Positions 1 to 8,050 of a stretch of DNA of 64,000 bases are shown piece after piece. A program made the translations under genes and the position numbers. The stretch is from Nocardia kruczakiae NBRC 101016. Lineage in GTDB: Bacteria > Actinomycetota > Actinomycetes > Mycobacteriales > Mycobacteriaceae. Under the pieces are notes generated by a model. The model was not told where the DNA came from. It searched no databases and was given only the letters and a program-made list of their open reading frames with translations. Every line of letters starts with the position of its first letter. Within the stretch, counting starts at the first letter, position 1. The DNA is taken from assembly GCF_001612965.1 (NCBI RefSeq), contig NZ_BDBL01000010.1:1-64000 (forward strand). The letters run 5' to 3'.

Positions 1-133
1 GAATCGGATGTGGCAGCTTTTCCAGAGTCATCCGCTGCCGTGACGGGTGGGCGCCGGTGAACGAGACCGGGGGCACTGCAACGAGATTCGGGTTGATCGC
101 ACGCGCGCAAGTTCTGGCGAAGACCCCCGATCG

Positions 134-427
134 TCAATCGTTGATATCGTCCGATTCGGGCTTGCCTTTCAAGTAGTCCGGCCGCCCTGGCCCATGTGGC
201 GGAGTGACAGGTTGTCCCGTCCATGCATCCAGCGGATGGATTTCGAATATGGAATGGTCGGTAATCCCCGCGGTGTCATCCAGGACGAGTTCGAGGTGGT
301 CCGATTTCCACTCCATCCTGGTAACGGTTCTCCCACGCAGAGGCTTGAGCAGCCAGCGATCCTCGTGCTCAACGATGGCCCGAGGTGCCTCATAGGCTCC
401 CATCAATCCTCTAGAGGCGAGGTTCAC
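134..427 (-). CDS. Hypothetical protein, last gene of the type VII toxin operon (97 aa)
   Basis: I do not recognise the family. The product is 97 aa, acidic and soluble, with no signal peptide or membrane segment, and ends in an Asp/Asn-rich tail (PESDDIND). Its ATG overlaps the stop of the upstream YbaB-like gene by four bases (ATGA), so the two are probably translated together. In polymorphic-toxin operons of this kind the small genes after the toxin often include the immunity protein; this is one of three candidates, but position is the only evidence. It could equally be a conserved accessory protein. Confidence 0.6.
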   Translation of the reverse strand: MNLASRGLMGAYEAPRAIVEHEDRWLLKPLRGRTVTRMEWKSDHLELVLDDTAGITDHSIFEIHPLDAWTGQPVTPPHGPGRPDYLKGKPESDDIND

Positions 428-858
428 TCCGTCCAGCCGCGGCGGTTCATACGCTCAAAATAGGCGTCATCGGCTGCCTGGATGTCGTCCTCGGTCATTG
501 GCTGATGGCGCGGCGGTTCCGGTGGTGCTGACTGCTCGCCAGTCAGGATCTCGAACTGCCGACATATGCGAGGATCGCCGTGCTGAATGAGCCGTTGGAC
601 CTTTGTAGCTGCATCAGCTCGGGCCTTTCGATGAGCAGTACGTATCGAGTGGGCGAGCTGCTCGCTGGTCCAGCGCAGCGCGCCGGGCGCAATGCGAAAA
701 TCGGTGATGTCGCCGTTCGCGTCGACTTCTATTGCGACACCTTGCAGTTGGCAGAGGCCCCGGATCGCAGCGACTGAATCGGATAACTGCTGGCTGTTGC
801 GTCTGACCTCATCGAGGTCGCGTTGTAGTTGTCGTTCCCATTCTTGCAGGTCTGCCAT
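424..858 (-). CDS. YbaB/EbfC-like protein of an ESX toxin operon (144 aa)
   Basis: The N-terminal 45 residues form an amphipathic helix (WERQLQRDLDEVRRNSQQLS). A short beta region follows (VAIEVDANGDITDFRI), then a second helix (TSEQLAHSIRTAHRKARADA). This matches the YbaB/EbfC nucleoid-associated fold, where a dimer forms tweezers that bind DNA. A 50-residue Pro/Asp-rich tail is additional. Proteins of this shape are common in actinobacterial type VII secretion and toxin operons, where their exact job is unknown. It lies 62 bases after the 82-aa gene and overlaps the following 97-aa gene by four bases. Confidence 0.7.
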   Translation of the reverse strand: MADLQEWERQLQRDLDEVRRNSQQLSDSVAAIRGLCQLQGVAIEVDANGDITDFRIAPGALRWTSEQLAHSIRTAHRKARADAATKVQRLIQHGDPRICRQFEILTGEQSAPPEPPRHQPMTEDDIQAADDAYFERMNRRGWTE

Positions 859-920
859 CGGGCGGGCTCTCCTCTTGACCGAGTGGATCCGGATTCGGAT
901 GGTAGTGAACGATTCGCCCG

Positions 921-1169
921 CTACACTGTGCGCACTACGTCCCCGGGTTCTGCTCGCTCGGATATCTCTCGGGAGAACACGAACGAGTATTGCCCGGAAG
1001 GGGAGCGGTGAATTTCGATACCTTCCAGAACGCCGCGAACGGTTGCCCCGTCCCTCTTGAGCAGTTCGACCTGGTCTCCGACGGTGAATATGTCGTCGGT
1101 TCGGCCGACAATAATCGGGTTGGGGCGAAAGCTCACCCGAAATATGTCATCGATCCGGAATTCGCTCAC
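921..1169 (-). CDS. Small hypothetical protein directly after the toxin, possible immunity protein (82 aa)
   Basis: The 82-aa product is predicted to be almost all beta: alternating hydrophobic strands with a central VGDQVELLKRDGATVRGVLEGIEI stretch (here split as VGDQVELLKRDG and ATVRGVLEGIEI) that resembles the barrel of EF-Tu domain 2. The start lies two bases after the toxin stop, so it is the gene most tightly linked to the toxin. That makes it the first candidate for an immunity protein, by position only. An alternative is a small OB/SH3-like accessory protein. Confidence 0.6.
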   Translation of the reverse strand: MSEFRIDDIFRVSFRPNPIIVGRTDDIFTVGDQVELLKRDGATVRGVLEGIEIHRSPSGQYSFVFSREISERAEPGDVVRTV

Positions 1170-1171
1170 TC

Positions 1172-2599
1172 TCAGTGTCCTGCCTTTCCGGACAAGTAGT
1201 CGTTCCAGAATCTCTCGTCTGCGGCGTACGCCTCATCCTCGAGTTCGTTCGTCACGAGGTTGTTGGTCACCTTCCCCTGCGCATACTGGTCGATGTGGAC
1301 TCGCTCGTGCACAAGATTCCGCATCAAACTCTCCTCATCGGCGAAAGCCGACGGTGCGAGCGCGATGTGGTCACCTGACGTGCTCGCACTGGCGCCCACA
1401 CTGTCGTAGTAGCGAATATCGTCGGCGGAGTTCGCGATGTCGAAACGCACGCCCGTCAAGTCGACCCCTGCGCGGCGTGCGTATTCCTCGACGGTCTCTC
1501 TGGTCATCGGTAAGTGGTTTCCGCTGTCCAAGACCTCACGATTGGTTCTACTCCCCATCCGTGAGAACAGGCGGCCGTCGGACAATACGGCGCCCCCGCG
1601 ATCGAGCGGTGTCAGCTTGATCTTTGCTGCATCCACCCAATTTCGCACCTTTTCGAAGATGGGCTTCATCTTGCCGACAAGCGGTTTGATGGCGTCAGTT
1701 ACGATCTTCGCTACCTTGGTGGAAAGCTCGCCGATGATGGTTGCAATGCGGCGCCCTTTCATAGCGATGCGACCGGCCATGGCGGTGTTTCCGACCCACT
1801 CTGACAGACTTCCCGTCACAGGGGCGAGGATGGCGAATACTCCCTCGGCTACCGCGGTCTCGACGACGAACTCCTTCAGTTCGTCCAGGATTTTGTGATG
1901 CGCTTCGTCGAGATGATGCGCGTAGTCGCCGCAGGCATTGCCGAGCGCATCGCACACATCTGCCAGCGCGTTGAAGTCGTTCTGCCGTTCCTGCGACGTC
2001 TGAACAGCGATGTCGATCTCGGGAGACTGCTGATTGGCGAGAAGAGTCTTGGCCTGCGGCACCTGTCCGGCGATGGTGCGGTAGTCGGCGGCGGCGGTCT
2101 GCCACGCGGTCTTTGCGGCATTCAGCTGATCTTGGTGTCCGTTCGGCCACGCGAAGCCGACCACATCCTTGATGATCGACCATCCAAATGGTTCGGGAAT
2201 ACCGTCACCGGCCGCGTTGGGTGCGGTCGAGGGCATACAGGGGTCCGGAAGCAGCTGGGGTGGAGGCGGAACCGGCAGATTGCGCTGATGCGCGGTGATC
2301 TCCGCAACCTCGTGATTGTGCGCTCCGACGACGAGAAGGTCACGGATCTGGCCACATGACGTGGTCAGCTTCGAGGACGCGGAAATCGCCAGCTGTGCCG
2401 ACTCGTGGTAGGAGTCGGCCCACTGCTGACCGATGCTGTCGCTGCCGGCCATGCCGATGTACGAGTTGAGTACATTGATAAGCGACGAATGGGTCGTCAC
2501 CGAGTCGGTTGACATCTGTCCGAATACTTCTCCGGCAGAATGATATTCGTCTGCTCGGTGGACGATCACCGGGACGGTCGGCGTCGTCATTGTGGCCAC
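1172..2599 (-). CDS. Type VII secreted polymorphic toxin with C-terminal HExxH metallopeptidase-like domain (475 aa)
   Basis: The first ~230 residues are helical and contain a WXG-like segment (GQQWADSYHESA), a proline stretch (PVPPPPQLLPDP) and a second helical region, as in ESX-exported toxin carriers. A hydrophobic Ala/Gly-rich stretch lies near residues 240-280. The last ~110 residues carry HERVH at 431-435, an HExxH zinc motif, with an acidic helix after it (NELEDEAYAADE) that could supply the third ligand. This layout resembles DUF4157-type metallopeptidase domains. The start overlaps the end of the upstream WXG100 gene by 13 bases; a second ATG three codons in is also possible. I infer export with the two small WXG100 partners. 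The substrate cannot be read from the sequence. Confidence 0.75.
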   Translation of the reverse strand: MATMTTPTVPVIVHRADEYHSAGEVFGQMSTDSVTTHSSLINVLNSYIGMAGSDSIGQQWADSYHESAQLAISASSKLTTSCGQIRDLLVVGAHNHEVAEITAHQRNLPVPPPPQLLPDPCMPSTAPNAAGDGIPEPFGWSIIKDVVGFAWPNGHQDQLNAAKTAWQTAAADYRTIAGQVPQAKTLLANQQSPEIDIAVQTSQERQNDFNALADVCDALGNACGDYAHHLDEAHHKILDELKEFVVETAVAEGVFAILAPVTGSLSEWVGNTAMAGRIAMKGRRIATIIGELSTKVAKIVTDAIKPLVGKMKPIFEKVRNWVDAAKIKLTPLDRGGAVLSDGRLFSRMGSRTNREVLDSGNHLPMTRETVEEYARRAGVDLTGVRFDIANSADDIRYYDSVGASASTSGDHIALAPSAFADEESLMRNLVHERVHIDQYAQGKVTNNLVTNELEDEAYAADERFWNDYLSGKAGH

Positions 2600-2883
2600 A
2601 TCCGGTGGTTTGTCTCTCCTGCGTTGTGGTAGGCCGACCGCGCATGGTCCAGCGCCTTCCGCAATTCACCCAGGGCGGTGTGCATTTCTGTTGCGCCCGT
2701 ATCCCATTCAGCGCTGGCCTGTTGGTGCGTCTGTGCTGCCTGGCCGGTCCAGTCGATATGGAGATTCGTGACCTGTTTCCGAATGTCACTCAAGCGATCC
2801 TCGAGCCGCTTCTCGAAGTCGATCGCCTTATCGATCAGGTTCTGCATGCCGACGAGATCGACGCGATAGTTGCCGGGTTGCAT
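2587..2883 (-). CDS. WXG100 family type VII secretion protein (98 aa)
   Basis: A 98-aa all-helical protein with the WXG turn (WTG, around residue 46) between two amphipathic helices, the hallmark of ESAT-6/CFP-10-like proteins. These form four-helix heterodimers and are exported by the ESX machine or escort larger substrates. The ATG directly abuts the stop of the preceding WXG100 gene, and the 3' end overlaps the toxin gene by 13 bases, so the three form one translational unit. It most likely pairs with that neighbour or with the helical N-terminus of the toxin. Confidence 0.85.
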   Translation of the reverse strand: MQPGNYRVDLVGMQNLIDKAIDFEKRLEDRLSDIRKQVTNLHIDWTGQAAQTHQQASAEWDTGATEMHTALGELRKALDHARSAYHNAGETNHRMWPQ

Positions 2884-3198
2884 CTACGCATTCCCCGGGA
2901 ACGTCGTGCCGATCGAGCCGGCGGAACCTTGGTCGGTGTTGTGTATGAGGCCCGCTGCCTGGTGTAGCGCGGCGGCGTCGTGTTCGAGGCCGGCGATGAT
3001 CTGCCGTGCGCCTTCTTCCCACTCATCCCAGGCATCACCGTGAGATCCGGACGCGGCGCCCTGCCATTCGCCTCCGACGAAGGTCCTCACTTCCTTCATC
3101 AGCGAACCCAACTCGTCGCGGAAGTCCTGAGCCGACTTGTCGAGCCAGTCAGCGGTCGCATGCACTTGCTCCGGGTTCACTCCCACCGAATTGCCCAC
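2884..3198 (-). CDS. WXG100 family type VII secretion protein, first gene of the toxin operon (104 aa)
   Basis: A helical protein with the WQG turn near residue 42 (VGGEWQGAAS) and a Gly/Ser/Thr-rich tail. I chose the GTG at 3198 because GGGGAGG lies four bases upstream and the product then has WXG100 length (104 aa). The frame remains open to 3312, but the extra residues do not look like WXG100 sequence. It is the first gene of the operon and sits just downstream of a TATAGT promoter-like box with a dyad. It probably dimerises with the next WXG100 protein. Confidence 0.85.
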   Translation of the reverse strand: MGNSVGVNPEQVHATADWLDKSAQDFRDELGSLMKEVRTFVGGEWQGAASGSHGDAWDEWEEGARQIIAGLEHDAAALHQAAGLIHNTDQGSAGSIGTTFPGNA

Positions 3199-3221
3199 GT
3201 CGCCTCCCCTTTTGTAGCCAT

Positions 3222-3243
3222 CAGACGTGCCGTCTGCACTATA
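3222..3243 (-). promoter_or_regulatory. Putative promoter -10 box and dyad upstream of the toxin operon
   Basis: On the minus strand a TATAGT hexamer (3238-3243) is followed within a few bases by a perfect dyad CAGACG-N3-CGTCTG (3222-3236), placed where transcription of the WXG100-toxin operon would start, 24 bases before the GTG. I see no good -35 box at normal spacing. A repressor binding this dyad would block initiation; that is inference. Confidence 0.4.
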
Positions 3244-3278
3244 CGTGCCTAGCGTTGTCTTCTCCTGCGGAGTTTCCC

Positions 3279-3308
3279 GCGACAACAAACCCAGCCGTTG
3301 TTGGTCGC
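3279..3308. repeat. Imperfect inverted repeat between toxin operon and exonuclease gene
   Basis: The arms GCGACAACAA and TTGTTG-G-TCGC pair over ten bases with one bulged G, around a nine-base centre. It lies between the 3' end of the exonuclease gene and the promoter of the toxin operon, both on the minus strand, so it could be a terminator for the exonuclease gene or an operator. There is no T-tract. Confidence 0.35.
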
Positions 3309-3452
3309 GCATAGAGTATCGCGGTGGTGTCCTGTTCGAATTGAGTTGTGCAACAGGTCGGTTCGCCCCGGCGACCCTAGGGAGGACGACGGGGCTGCCT
3401 CCACCTGAACGCGAGGCAATGTCCTATGCGGCGAGAGGTGTGCGCGCACCAT

Positions 3453-5093
3453 TCACAACACCAGAATCGAATTCAGGGGACTGGCTGGATCGAGCGCGAG
3501 GTCCGAATGGTCCCCTACGATCCTCTTCGCCCTGGATTTGGGGCGTGAGGTGCCGAGGCATGAGCGGCAGAGCTTGCTCCGCCTGCTCGCGGTCCACGTC
3601 GACCCGCACTTGTCGCAGACGCATGCGAGGCCCGCCATGCGCAACCGTGTCCCGTTCGCTTGTCGGCCCGAGCGCAATGCGGCAACGAAGTCTTCTGCCG
3701 AGACAATCGGTTTCCCGTGCTTATGTGCCGTCTTCGCTTTGCCGGACATCGTCGCCGGATCCGCGGCGACCAGCACGTCGACCGACTTGGTCATGGACGG
3801 CGCGGGTGCCAGACCGTATTCCCGCGCGAGTTCCTCCAGTTCCTCGCGTGGATGACCGTCATCGCCGGTGAAGCACACAATGGTTCCCGCGCCCAGATCC
3901 ACAACGACGGACTCGGCGCGGTGCTGGTGCGTTCGCGCGGTGACCACCTCGGTGGGAAGGTCCAGTAGTGCCGCGACCCGCAGAAGTCGGTCGATCTCGT
4001 CATCGGTGACGACGGAGTCTTCGAGTGCCGCTTCTATTGCGGCGTTGAGGAAGTGGGTGTGTGCAGCGTGCACCGCGGCGTCGTCGAGCCCCAGGTCCGA
4101 TGCGAGGCGTCGAAGTTCTGTCCGCTCCTCCACGGTGAGCTGCAGATCGGCCAGAGCTTGGTCCAGCAGAATCTCGTAGGGCGCAACGTCCGGAGCGGTG
4201 TGCAGGCCCTGACTGATGTCGGCGAGGAAGGGGAGCGGCTGGGCGATCGATTCACCGTCGCGGGCACAGACTCTGGCACTGTGTGCCTTTCGATACCGGG
4301 TGGCAGCGGTGGGGGTCCCCGGCTCCGGGAAACGACCTGCGATGGCCTGCAGCAGACCCGCGGTGGCGCGCGCGTCCCCCAGCGCCCGGTGCTGGTTCTC
4401 ATGCTGGACACCGTGTTCGAAGCACGCGGCTGCCAGCTTGCAGCGGGTCGCCGCCAACGTGTCCAGACCAGAGCCCCACCGGACGTCAATGCCTGACCGC
4501 TCCAGTTCGAAACCCACCATTCGTGTGTCGAAGGGCCGGTTGTGGGCGACGACGATTGCACCGTCGAGGAGCTCCGCCACCGCGTGCGCGATCTCCCCGA
4601 ATGTAGGCGCGCCGGCCACGTCGGCCGGAGTAAGACCATGGATCCACGTGGGGCCGACATCGCGCATCGGGTTGACGACGGTATCGAAGGTGTTCGTGAC
4701 TGTCCCTGAATGATCGAGGGTGAGCACGGTGATCTCCACGACCCGGTCCGAGTGTCGGAGACCGGTTGTCTCCACATCCATCACCGCGAAACGTGAAGCG
4801 GTGCCGAGAAGCGAAGCCAGCTGCGGCGCAATGCCGCCCGCCGGTTGAATAGTTGTTGAGGCACCGGCCCCGGTGTCCAGTGGCACCGGCGGGTGGAGAA
4901 CCGCCGGCTGTAGTGCGTCGGTCCACAGGTGCCCGTCGAACCAGCGATAGTGCGCTTCCTGCCATGGGTCGGGATACCAGCCCGGGGCGTTGGAAACGGC
5001 GTCGGTCCAGCGAAATCCATCGAACCACCGCAGCGGCGCATGACGTGAGGGGTCTGCATACCAGCCGGGTTGTGCGGCAAAGCCGTTGCTCAT
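3453..5093 (-). CDS. DEDDh 3'-5' exonuclease with DUF2510, TerB-like, BRCT and zinc-ribbon regions (546 aa)
   Basis: Two tandem DUF2510 motifs open the protein (PGWYADP...RWFDG..WT and PGWYPDP...RWFDG..WT, residues ~8-62). A DnaQ-type exonuclease follows (~95-260) with ExoI MDVETTG, ExoII AHNRPFDTRM and ExoIII HRALGDARA, so the DEDDh catalytic residues appear intact. A helical TerB-like region (~300-385), a BRCT domain (~395-475; starts IVCFTGDDG) and a Cys4 zinc ribbon (CDKCG...CRSC, ~490-515) complete it. The exonuclease-BRCT pair resembles DNA polymerase III epsilon-like repair proteins; DUF2510 in actinobacteria is often tied to the membrane or to secretion genes. The start overlaps the upstream 199-aa gene by four bases. 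I infer DNA trimming in repair; a defence role is possible but unproven. Confidence 0.85.
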   Translation of the reverse strand: MSNGFAAQPGWYADPSRHAPLRWFDGFRWTDAVSNAPGWYPDPWQEAHYRWFDGHLWTDALQPAVLHPPVPLDTGAGASTTIQPAGGIAPQLASLLGTASRFAVMDVETTGLRHSDRVVEITVLTLDHSGTVTNTFDTVVNPMRDVGPTWIHGLTPADVAGAPTFGEIAHAVAELLDGAIVVAHNRPFDTRMVGFELERSGIDVRWGSGLDTLAATRCKLAAACFEHGVQHENQHRALGDARATAGLLQAIAGRFPEPGTPTAATRYRKAHSARVCARDGESIAQPLPFLADISQGLHTAPDVAPYEILLDQALADLQLTVEERTELRRLASDLGLDDAAVHAAHTHFLNAAIEAALEDSVVTDDEIDRLLRVAALLDLPTEVVTARTHQHRAESVVVDLGAGTIVCFTGDDGHPREELEELAREYGLAPAPSMTKSVDVLVAADPATMSGKAKTAHKHGKPIVSAEDFVAALRSGRQANGTRLRMAGLACVCDKCGSTWTASRRSKLCRSCLGTSRPKSRAKRIVGDHSDLALDPASPLNSILVL

Positions 5094-5689
5094 GGTCGAC
5101 GACTCCTCTCGTCGCGCCCCGCTGGCCGTACGCGGTCACTGAACTCTGCCGGGAAGATCGCGATCGCCGGATTGTTCAGCTCTTCCGGCATGATCCACGG
5201 TGTTTCCCCGGTCCTCGGGTTGACCGTTCTGCGAAGCCGCTGCTCTTCGGTGAAGAGCCAAGCGGTCCAGACGTTCCCGACGTAGTTGGCGACTGCCAGC
5301 GCGCGAAAGCGGGGCTCGTCCTGCGCTGGGGCCGCAAGCTGTGGGACGGGCTGGAAAACCGGCACGACCAACTTCGACCGCTGGCGCCGGGAGTAGTCAT
5401 CGACGGCTTGGCAGATGCGTTCCTGATATGCGGTGGTCAGTTTGACCAGATCATCGAAAAGGTCGACCTCGACAGCATTCTCGAAACACGATTGCGGTGT
5501 GGTGCCTGCGGTCAGCACCACCGATCGACCGCTAACCAACCACTGGACCTTCGAGTCATGGTCCGGATCGTCGTGCGGGATCACCACAGCATTCGTGTTG
5601 CGGACGATGGTGGTGTCTGTGCGGCTGGTAAGCCACACCGCGGTAGCGTCAGCGGTCGGCTGTCTGTCGACAATGGCGAAGCCGAGCAT
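5090..5689 (-). CDS. Hypothetical protein coupled to the exonuclease gene (199 aa)
   Basis: I do not recognise the family. The ATG is preceded by GGAG at four bases. The 3' end overlaps the exonuclease start by four bases, so the two proteins are likely made together. The product is soluble: a beta-rich first half (residues 1-90) and a helical stretch (VKLTTAYQERICQAVDDYSR) before a Pro-rich linker, then a second small domain with aromatic residues (NVWTAWLFTEEQRL). The fixed pairing with the exonuclease suggests a partner or regulator. Confidence 0.65.
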   Translation of the reverse strand: MLGFAIVDRQPTADATAVWLTSRTDTTIVRNTNAVVIPHDDPDHDSKVQWLVSGRSVVLTAGTTPQSCFENAVEVDLFDDLVKLTTAYQERICQAVDDYSRRQRSKLVVPVFQPVPQLAAPAQDEPRFRALAVANYVGNVWTAWLFTEEQRLRRTVNPRTGETPWIMPEELNNPAIAIFPAEFSDRVRPAGRDERSRRP

Positions 5690-5783
5690 CGTTCTCCGTT
5701 CAGGTCAGGTGATCTCCGGTTAAGCGCGCCGCGCGCCGTCGAATGCTGCGGCATTGAGGGGAAGTGGCACGTGAGGGCCGAGT

Positions 5784-6047
5784 TCATCTGGACGCGTCGA
5801 AATCGTCCTCAGCCGCCTTCCGCAATTCCTCGAGTTGCGACACAGACAGACGCCTGGCGGTGTCCGCGCGACCTCCGGCCACGAATTCGAGACCTTCTTG
5901 TTCGAGAATCTGTATGACATCGCGCCACAGCTCCTTGAAGTTGTCCGGCCCCACTGATGCGGCCGCTGATACGGCGGAACGAGGTACTGCGAGGCCTTCG
6001 AGTATCTTCTGCAGGCTCGTTTCTTGTGCGGCGACCACGCTGGACAT
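5784..6047 (-). CDS. Small hypothetical helical protein, possibly a fragment (87 aa)
   Basis: An 87-aa helical product with no recognised family. AAGGAG directly abuts the ATG, which is unusually close for a ribosome site. The frame stays open another 24 codons upstream with no ATG, GTG or TTG start. This and the decayed DNA upstream suggest the 3' remnant of a longer gene. If real, it is a soluble protein ending in a charged helix (LEELRKAAEDDFDASR). Confidence 0.4.
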   Translation of the reverse strand: MSSVVAAQETSLQKILEGLAVPRSAVSAAASVGPDNFKELWRDVIQILEQEGLEFVAGGRADTARRLSVSQLEELRKAAEDDFDASR

Positions 6048-6526
6048 CTCCTTGGGAAGTGCGGCCGTGGGCAGCGCCGACGGACCGGACAGTGATGTGG
6101 GTGCTGCCCCACGCGGACATCAACTCTGGCGCATATCGTCGGTGGGTACGAAGTCGTTTCAAGATGGCCATGTTGTCGAACCCGTTGTGGCAAGCAGAGT
6201 TTGACCGCTCAGTATGTTGCGGCTCCCATCGGTGAAGCTCGGCGCAACTGCCTGCTGTCGAAGGTGGATCGAGAGAAACGAGTCTGCGCGGGGCGCGAAC
6301 TCCATCCCTTCGACTACTCGTAGGTGGCCAGCCGGAATTCGTTGTCGTATGCCGAACCTCGGCAGGCGGTGTGGCTGCATCTGGTTCGGGCGTGTCCGAG
6401 TCGTACTTGGGTTCCACCCATCGCGCAACCGCAGTCGCGCCGGAGGACAGTTGCCGTCGGCACGAATTCGCAGCAGCGACCGTGCGATCTCGAGCCAGTG
6501 ACCAAGCCTCGCGGATGGTGGCGTTG

Positions 6527-6916
6527 TCAGCCTCCCAAGCTGCCGATCTGGAGTACGCGGGCTTTGATGAACAAGTCGACTATGTGGCTCAGCGCTTCTC
6601 GGTTCTTCGTCAGCTCGCGCCCCGCGAGTTGCCGATGCGCCTCGGCTACGCGCAGCACCGTATGGTGGCCGGGTACATCGCGCAATCCGCTTGCCAGGTC
6701 ATGGTCAGCTTAGAGGTGTTCGCTGAGGGTCGCGCGGGCGCTGGCCGCCGTTTGTTCGAGATACTCGGGGTCGGCGGACCGAACGCGCTCCAGCCGTGCT
6801 CGAGATTGGCTTCGCCGCGCTGGCGCTCGCAGCGCCGTTTCTGGTACTGCAGCGCCGGAGCGGCACCAGCGAACGGTAGCGCCACATGCCGCGTCACGGC
6901 GAACAATCCGCACCAT
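6527..6916 (-). pseudogene. Decayed gene remnant with an internal stop
   Basis: On the minus strand a convincing helical coding frame (for example DPEYLEQTAASARATLSEHL) runs to a TAA at 6710-6712 and continues in the same frame after it for about 60 codons (EAHRQLAGRELTKNREAL, then SHIVDLFIKARVLQIGSL) to a TGA at 6527. No start fits and flanking frames are incoherent. The best reading is a broken 3' part of a gene of unknown family. From 6048 to 6990 I see no other supportable gene. Confidence 0.4.
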
Positions 6917-6990
6917 TCGAAAGGCTCACCCGGGTGAATCGTCGGCAAGGGGCGAATGAAGCTGCTGCACAGGGTTGTTCACGCGCCTCT

Positions 6991-7881
6991 CTACAACAAC
7001 CCTGATTCCTCGAGTCCGGCACGCAGGCGTTGCTGATGCTCTGGCGGGCCCTGCCGGTATGGCATACGCAGCGCATCGGAGGAAATGACGCCGAGCATTT
7101 TCATCGCGGCTTTGGACTGAATGGCGCCCTGCGATACGTGCATGATCGCGTCGACGGCGGGGATGAGGCGCCGGTGGATCTCGCGTGCCCGCGACAGGTC
7201 GCCGCGGTCGACGGCGGCGATCATTTCCGCGTAGTGATCGCCGGCGACGTGACCGACCACCGACACGATGCCGGTCGCGCCTTGTGCGAGGTGTGGCAGG
7301 TTGACGACGTCGTCGCCGGAATACCAGAGCAGGTCGGTTTGCGACATGAGCCGGCTGGCCTCGAAGAAATCACCCTTGGCATCCTTGACGGCGCGCACGG
7401 CTGGAATGTCGGCCGCGCGGCGAATGGTGTCGGTGCTCAGCGCTGTTCCGGTCCGGCCCGGGATGTCGTACAGCATGACGGGCACACCGCCGCCGGCCTC
7501 GGCGACCAGGCGGAAGTGTTCGAGGATGCAGTCCTGCGGCGGTTTGTTGTAGTACGGCGTGACGACGAGGAGAGAATCCGCCCCGCAGGCGACCATCTCG
7601 CGCGCCGCGCGAGTGGAATGCTCGGTGTCATTGGTGCCGCAGCCGGCCATCACCTGGACACGGTCGCCCACTGCCTCGACCACCGCCCGCACGCAGGCGT
7701 AGTCCTCCTCGTCGGTGGTGGTGGCGGACTCACCCGTGGTCCCGTTGACCAGCAATCCGTCGTGGCCGTGGTCGGCGAGATATACGGCGAGGTTCTGCAG
7801 GCCGTCGTAGTCGATCGAGCCGTCGGCGTGCATGGGGGTCACCATCGCCGTGATGACTCGACCGAAGGGGGTGTCCACCAT
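6991..7881 (-). CDS. dapA: 4-hydroxy-tetrahydrodipicolinate synthase family (DapA-like, ~296 aa)
   Basis: A TIM-barrel class I aldolase that joins pyruvate with aspartate semialdehyde in lysine/diaminopimelate synthesis. Family motifs are present: GTTGES (pyruvate carboxylate site), TPYYNKPPQ, YDIPGRTG with the catalytic tyrosine region, and the Schiff-base lysine in VRAVKDAKGD. The length is normal for the family. I prefer the ATG at 7881 (MVDTPFGRV), though the frame is open to 7905. It stands alone, not next to dapB or lysine genes, so it may be a second copy or a related pyruvate aldolase; the active-site set favours true DapA chemistry. Confidence 0.85.
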   Translation of the reverse strand: MVDTPFGRVITAMVTPMHADGSIDYDGLQNLAVYLADHGHDGLLVNGTTGESATTTDEEDYACVRAVVEAVGDRVQVMAGCGTNDTEHSTRAAREMVACGADSLLVVTPYYNKPPQDCILEHFRLVAEAGGGVPVMLYDIPGRTGTALSTDTIRRAADIPAVRAVKDAKGDFFEASRLMSQTDLLWYSGDDVVNLPHLAQGATGIVSVVGHVAGDHYAEMIAAVDRGDLSRAREIHRRLIPAVDAIMHVSQGAIQSKAAMKMLGVISSDALRMPYRQGPPEHQQRLRAGLEESGLL

Positions 7882-8050
7882 GATCGTGAGATTACAGGCG
7901 AGCACCTCACCGCCCGTGCGGACGGTCCGTGCCCACGCGCAGCGCGTCGTCGGGGTGGCTCCACGTGCGCTCCCCGGGGAGCAAAAGCCTCAACCAGCGA
8001 CCGGCTCGAGGGCCGAGAGCGGCGTAAATTGGTAGCTAGAGGTTTGCCTT

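Noticed and set aside
6371..6937. Plus-strand 188-codon open frame
   Set aside because: Composition is that of a shadow frame of the decayed minus-strand gene; no ribosome site.
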